DNA from: Candidatus Aalborgicola danicus
Lineage (GTDB): Bacteria > Pseudomonadota > Gammaproteobacteria > Burkholderiales > Burkholderiaceae_C
Reading direction: 5' to 3'
Assembly: GCA_016703945.1 (NCBI GenBank)
Contig: JADJBC010000025.1
Span: 1-46,107 of the forward strand
Length of the DNA: 46,107 nucleotides
The position numbers were made by a program, and so were the translations under genes. Numbering within the stretch: the stretch's first letter is position 1; each line of letters opens with the position of its first letter. Shown here piece by piece: positions 44,964-46,107 of this stretch. The notes below the pieces were generated by a model. It ran no database searches, had not been told where the DNA came from, and was given only the letters and a program-made list of their open reading frames with translations.

Positions 44964-46107
44964 ATGTCGACCGCGCTCGACCAACTCCTCTCCCTCATCG
45001 CCGCTGGCGAGTCCCTGACGCTGGAGCTAAAAAAGTCCACCGCAGAGAAAGACCGCGCCTGCCGCAGTCTGTGCGCGCTGGCCAACGGGCAGGGCGGTTA
45101 TGTGGTGTTTGGCGTCACCCCAACGGGCAAAGTGGTAGGGCAAAAGGTAACTGATCGCACGTTGGAAGAGTTGGCCCAAGAATTTCAGGCTTTGAGCCAC
45201 CGCTGCAGCCACACGTGCAGCGTATTCAGTGGTCTCAAAAGGGCGAGGGGGGGGTGCTGGTTCAGTTGAGCGCTCTACCACGCCCAGGCTTCGGTGTGCC
45301 TTATGAGCGCGTACTCAACACCACCCGCGTCATGCCGCGTGCCAACTACCAACGCGTGTTGGCCGAATCCATGCACGCCACCGACCGGTGGGAAATGCAG
45401 GCCGCCAGCGGCTGCACCATCGACACCCTGGACCATAGCGAACTGGTGGTCACCATTGAAGAAGCGATCCGCCGTGGCCGCATGGAGGATCCGGGTACTC
45501 GTGACCCCCTTGGTTTGTTGCGCGGCTTGGGCCTGCTGGTGCAAGGCGAGCAAATTAGCCGCGCCGCAATAGCCCTGTTCTGCAAAGACGACCACTCCAT
45601 CCCCGAGTTCCCGCAATTTAACCTTCGTGTTGCCCGATTCAAGGGCACCACGCGCGACGAGTTTCTGGACAACCGCCAATACGCAGGCAACGCCTTCGCG
45701 CTTATGCGCCGCGCCGAGCGCTTTCTCATTGACTGGATGCCCGTGGCCGGCAAAATCGTGCCCGGCCAAATGGCCCGCATTGACACGCCAGCGCTGCCCG
45801 TGGAAGCCGTGCGTGAAGCATTGGCCAACGCCTTCATCCACCGCGACTATGCCAGCGCCGCTGGGTCAGTGTCGGTGGCCTTGTACGACGACCGGCTGGA
45901 GGTTATTTCCCCCGGCGAATTGCACTTTGGCCTGACTCCCGAAATGCTCTTTCAGCCCCACGAGTCCAAACCCTGGAACCCCTGGATTGCCAAAGTGTTC
46001 TACCGCCGTGGTCTGATTGAAACTTGGGGCCGGGGCACGCTGAAAATCGCAGCCCTGATGCAAGATGCTGGCCTTGCGGCACCGACATTACGGGTCCATA
46101 ACGACTT
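44964..46107 (+). pseudogene. AlbA_2 / RecG-like ATP-binding protein, frameshifted, runs off the window
   Basis: The first frame from ATG 44964 gives the AlbA_2 (Schlafen-like) domain: ESLTLELKKSTAEKDRACRS and ALANGQGGYVVFGVTPTGKV. After EFQAL the match moves to another frame (EPPLQPHVQRIQWSQKGEGG), because a G appears lost at 45194-45195. That frame stays open to the right edge with ALANAFIHRDYASAAGSVSV and RRGLIETWGRGTLKIAALM, the HATPase_c_4 region of RecG-like transcriptional/defence proteins. Without the indel it would be an intact gene continuing past the window. Function is unknown; such genes are common in islands. Confidence 0.8.

Overview
The window looks like a chromosomal segment of a betaproteobacterium of the Comamonadaceae (Rhodoferax/Polaromonas type). 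This rests on high-GC coding sequence, an iscRSUA-hscBA-fdx operon next to tyrB and uvrB, an intracellular PHA depolymerase, a B12-dependent propionyl-CoA pathway, and many short palindromic interspersed repeats. The taxonomic call is inference; no rRNA is present.

Layout. 1-603 is the 3' end of a PIN-like (DUF4935) gene. 733-10950 is a propionate/methylmalonyl-CoA block: a divergent GntR/FCD regulator, methylmalonyl-CoA mutase, a GNAT-SnoaL fusion, an inserted vapBC toxin-antitoxin pair, the mutase chaperone MeaB, propionyl-CoA carboxylase beta (with a frameshift), a small Cdd1-type protein, propionyl-CoA carboxylase alpha and a VOC protein that is a candidate epimerase. Together these would convert propionyl-CoA to succinyl-CoA. 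10969-20040 is an electron-transfer and storage block: an MscS channel fused to a cyclic-nucleotide domain, a three-gene 2-oxoacid:ferredoxin oxidoreductase module behind a candidate FNR box, a CBS protein, a soluble RnfB-like ferredoxin and PHA depolymerase. 20311-31430 is housekeeping: tyrB, a YbgC thioesterase, an HNH gene bracketed by inverted palindromic elements, uvrB, the ISC operon, dnaQ and tRNA-Val(CAC).

31533-39602 starts with a Sel1-repeat protein and then an exopolysaccharide operon: beta-barrel protein, Wza-like export protein (frameshifted, with a terminator-like hairpin in its signal-peptide codons), Wzc-like tyrosine kinase, PHP phosphatase, TPR protein and ManC. From about 39600 to the right edge the locus degenerates. 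It holds a DUF2442 fragment, a MntA/HepT pair, a frameshifted PIN toxin with antitoxin, fcl, gmd and ugd remnants with deletions and stops, pieces of other toxin-antitoxin genes, a nucleotide-sugar dehydrogenase tail, and a frameshifted AlbA_2/RecG-like gene running off the edge.

Two themes cut across the window. First, a repeat family (CACGAGGGCT and GATAGCTGCTTGCGC cores) occurs as two full 135-bp copies and as fragments, several of them in frame inside core genes (scpA, pccA, hscA, phaZ). Second, small indels break at least four genes beside short homopolymers, so sequencing or assembly error must be weighed against real decay.
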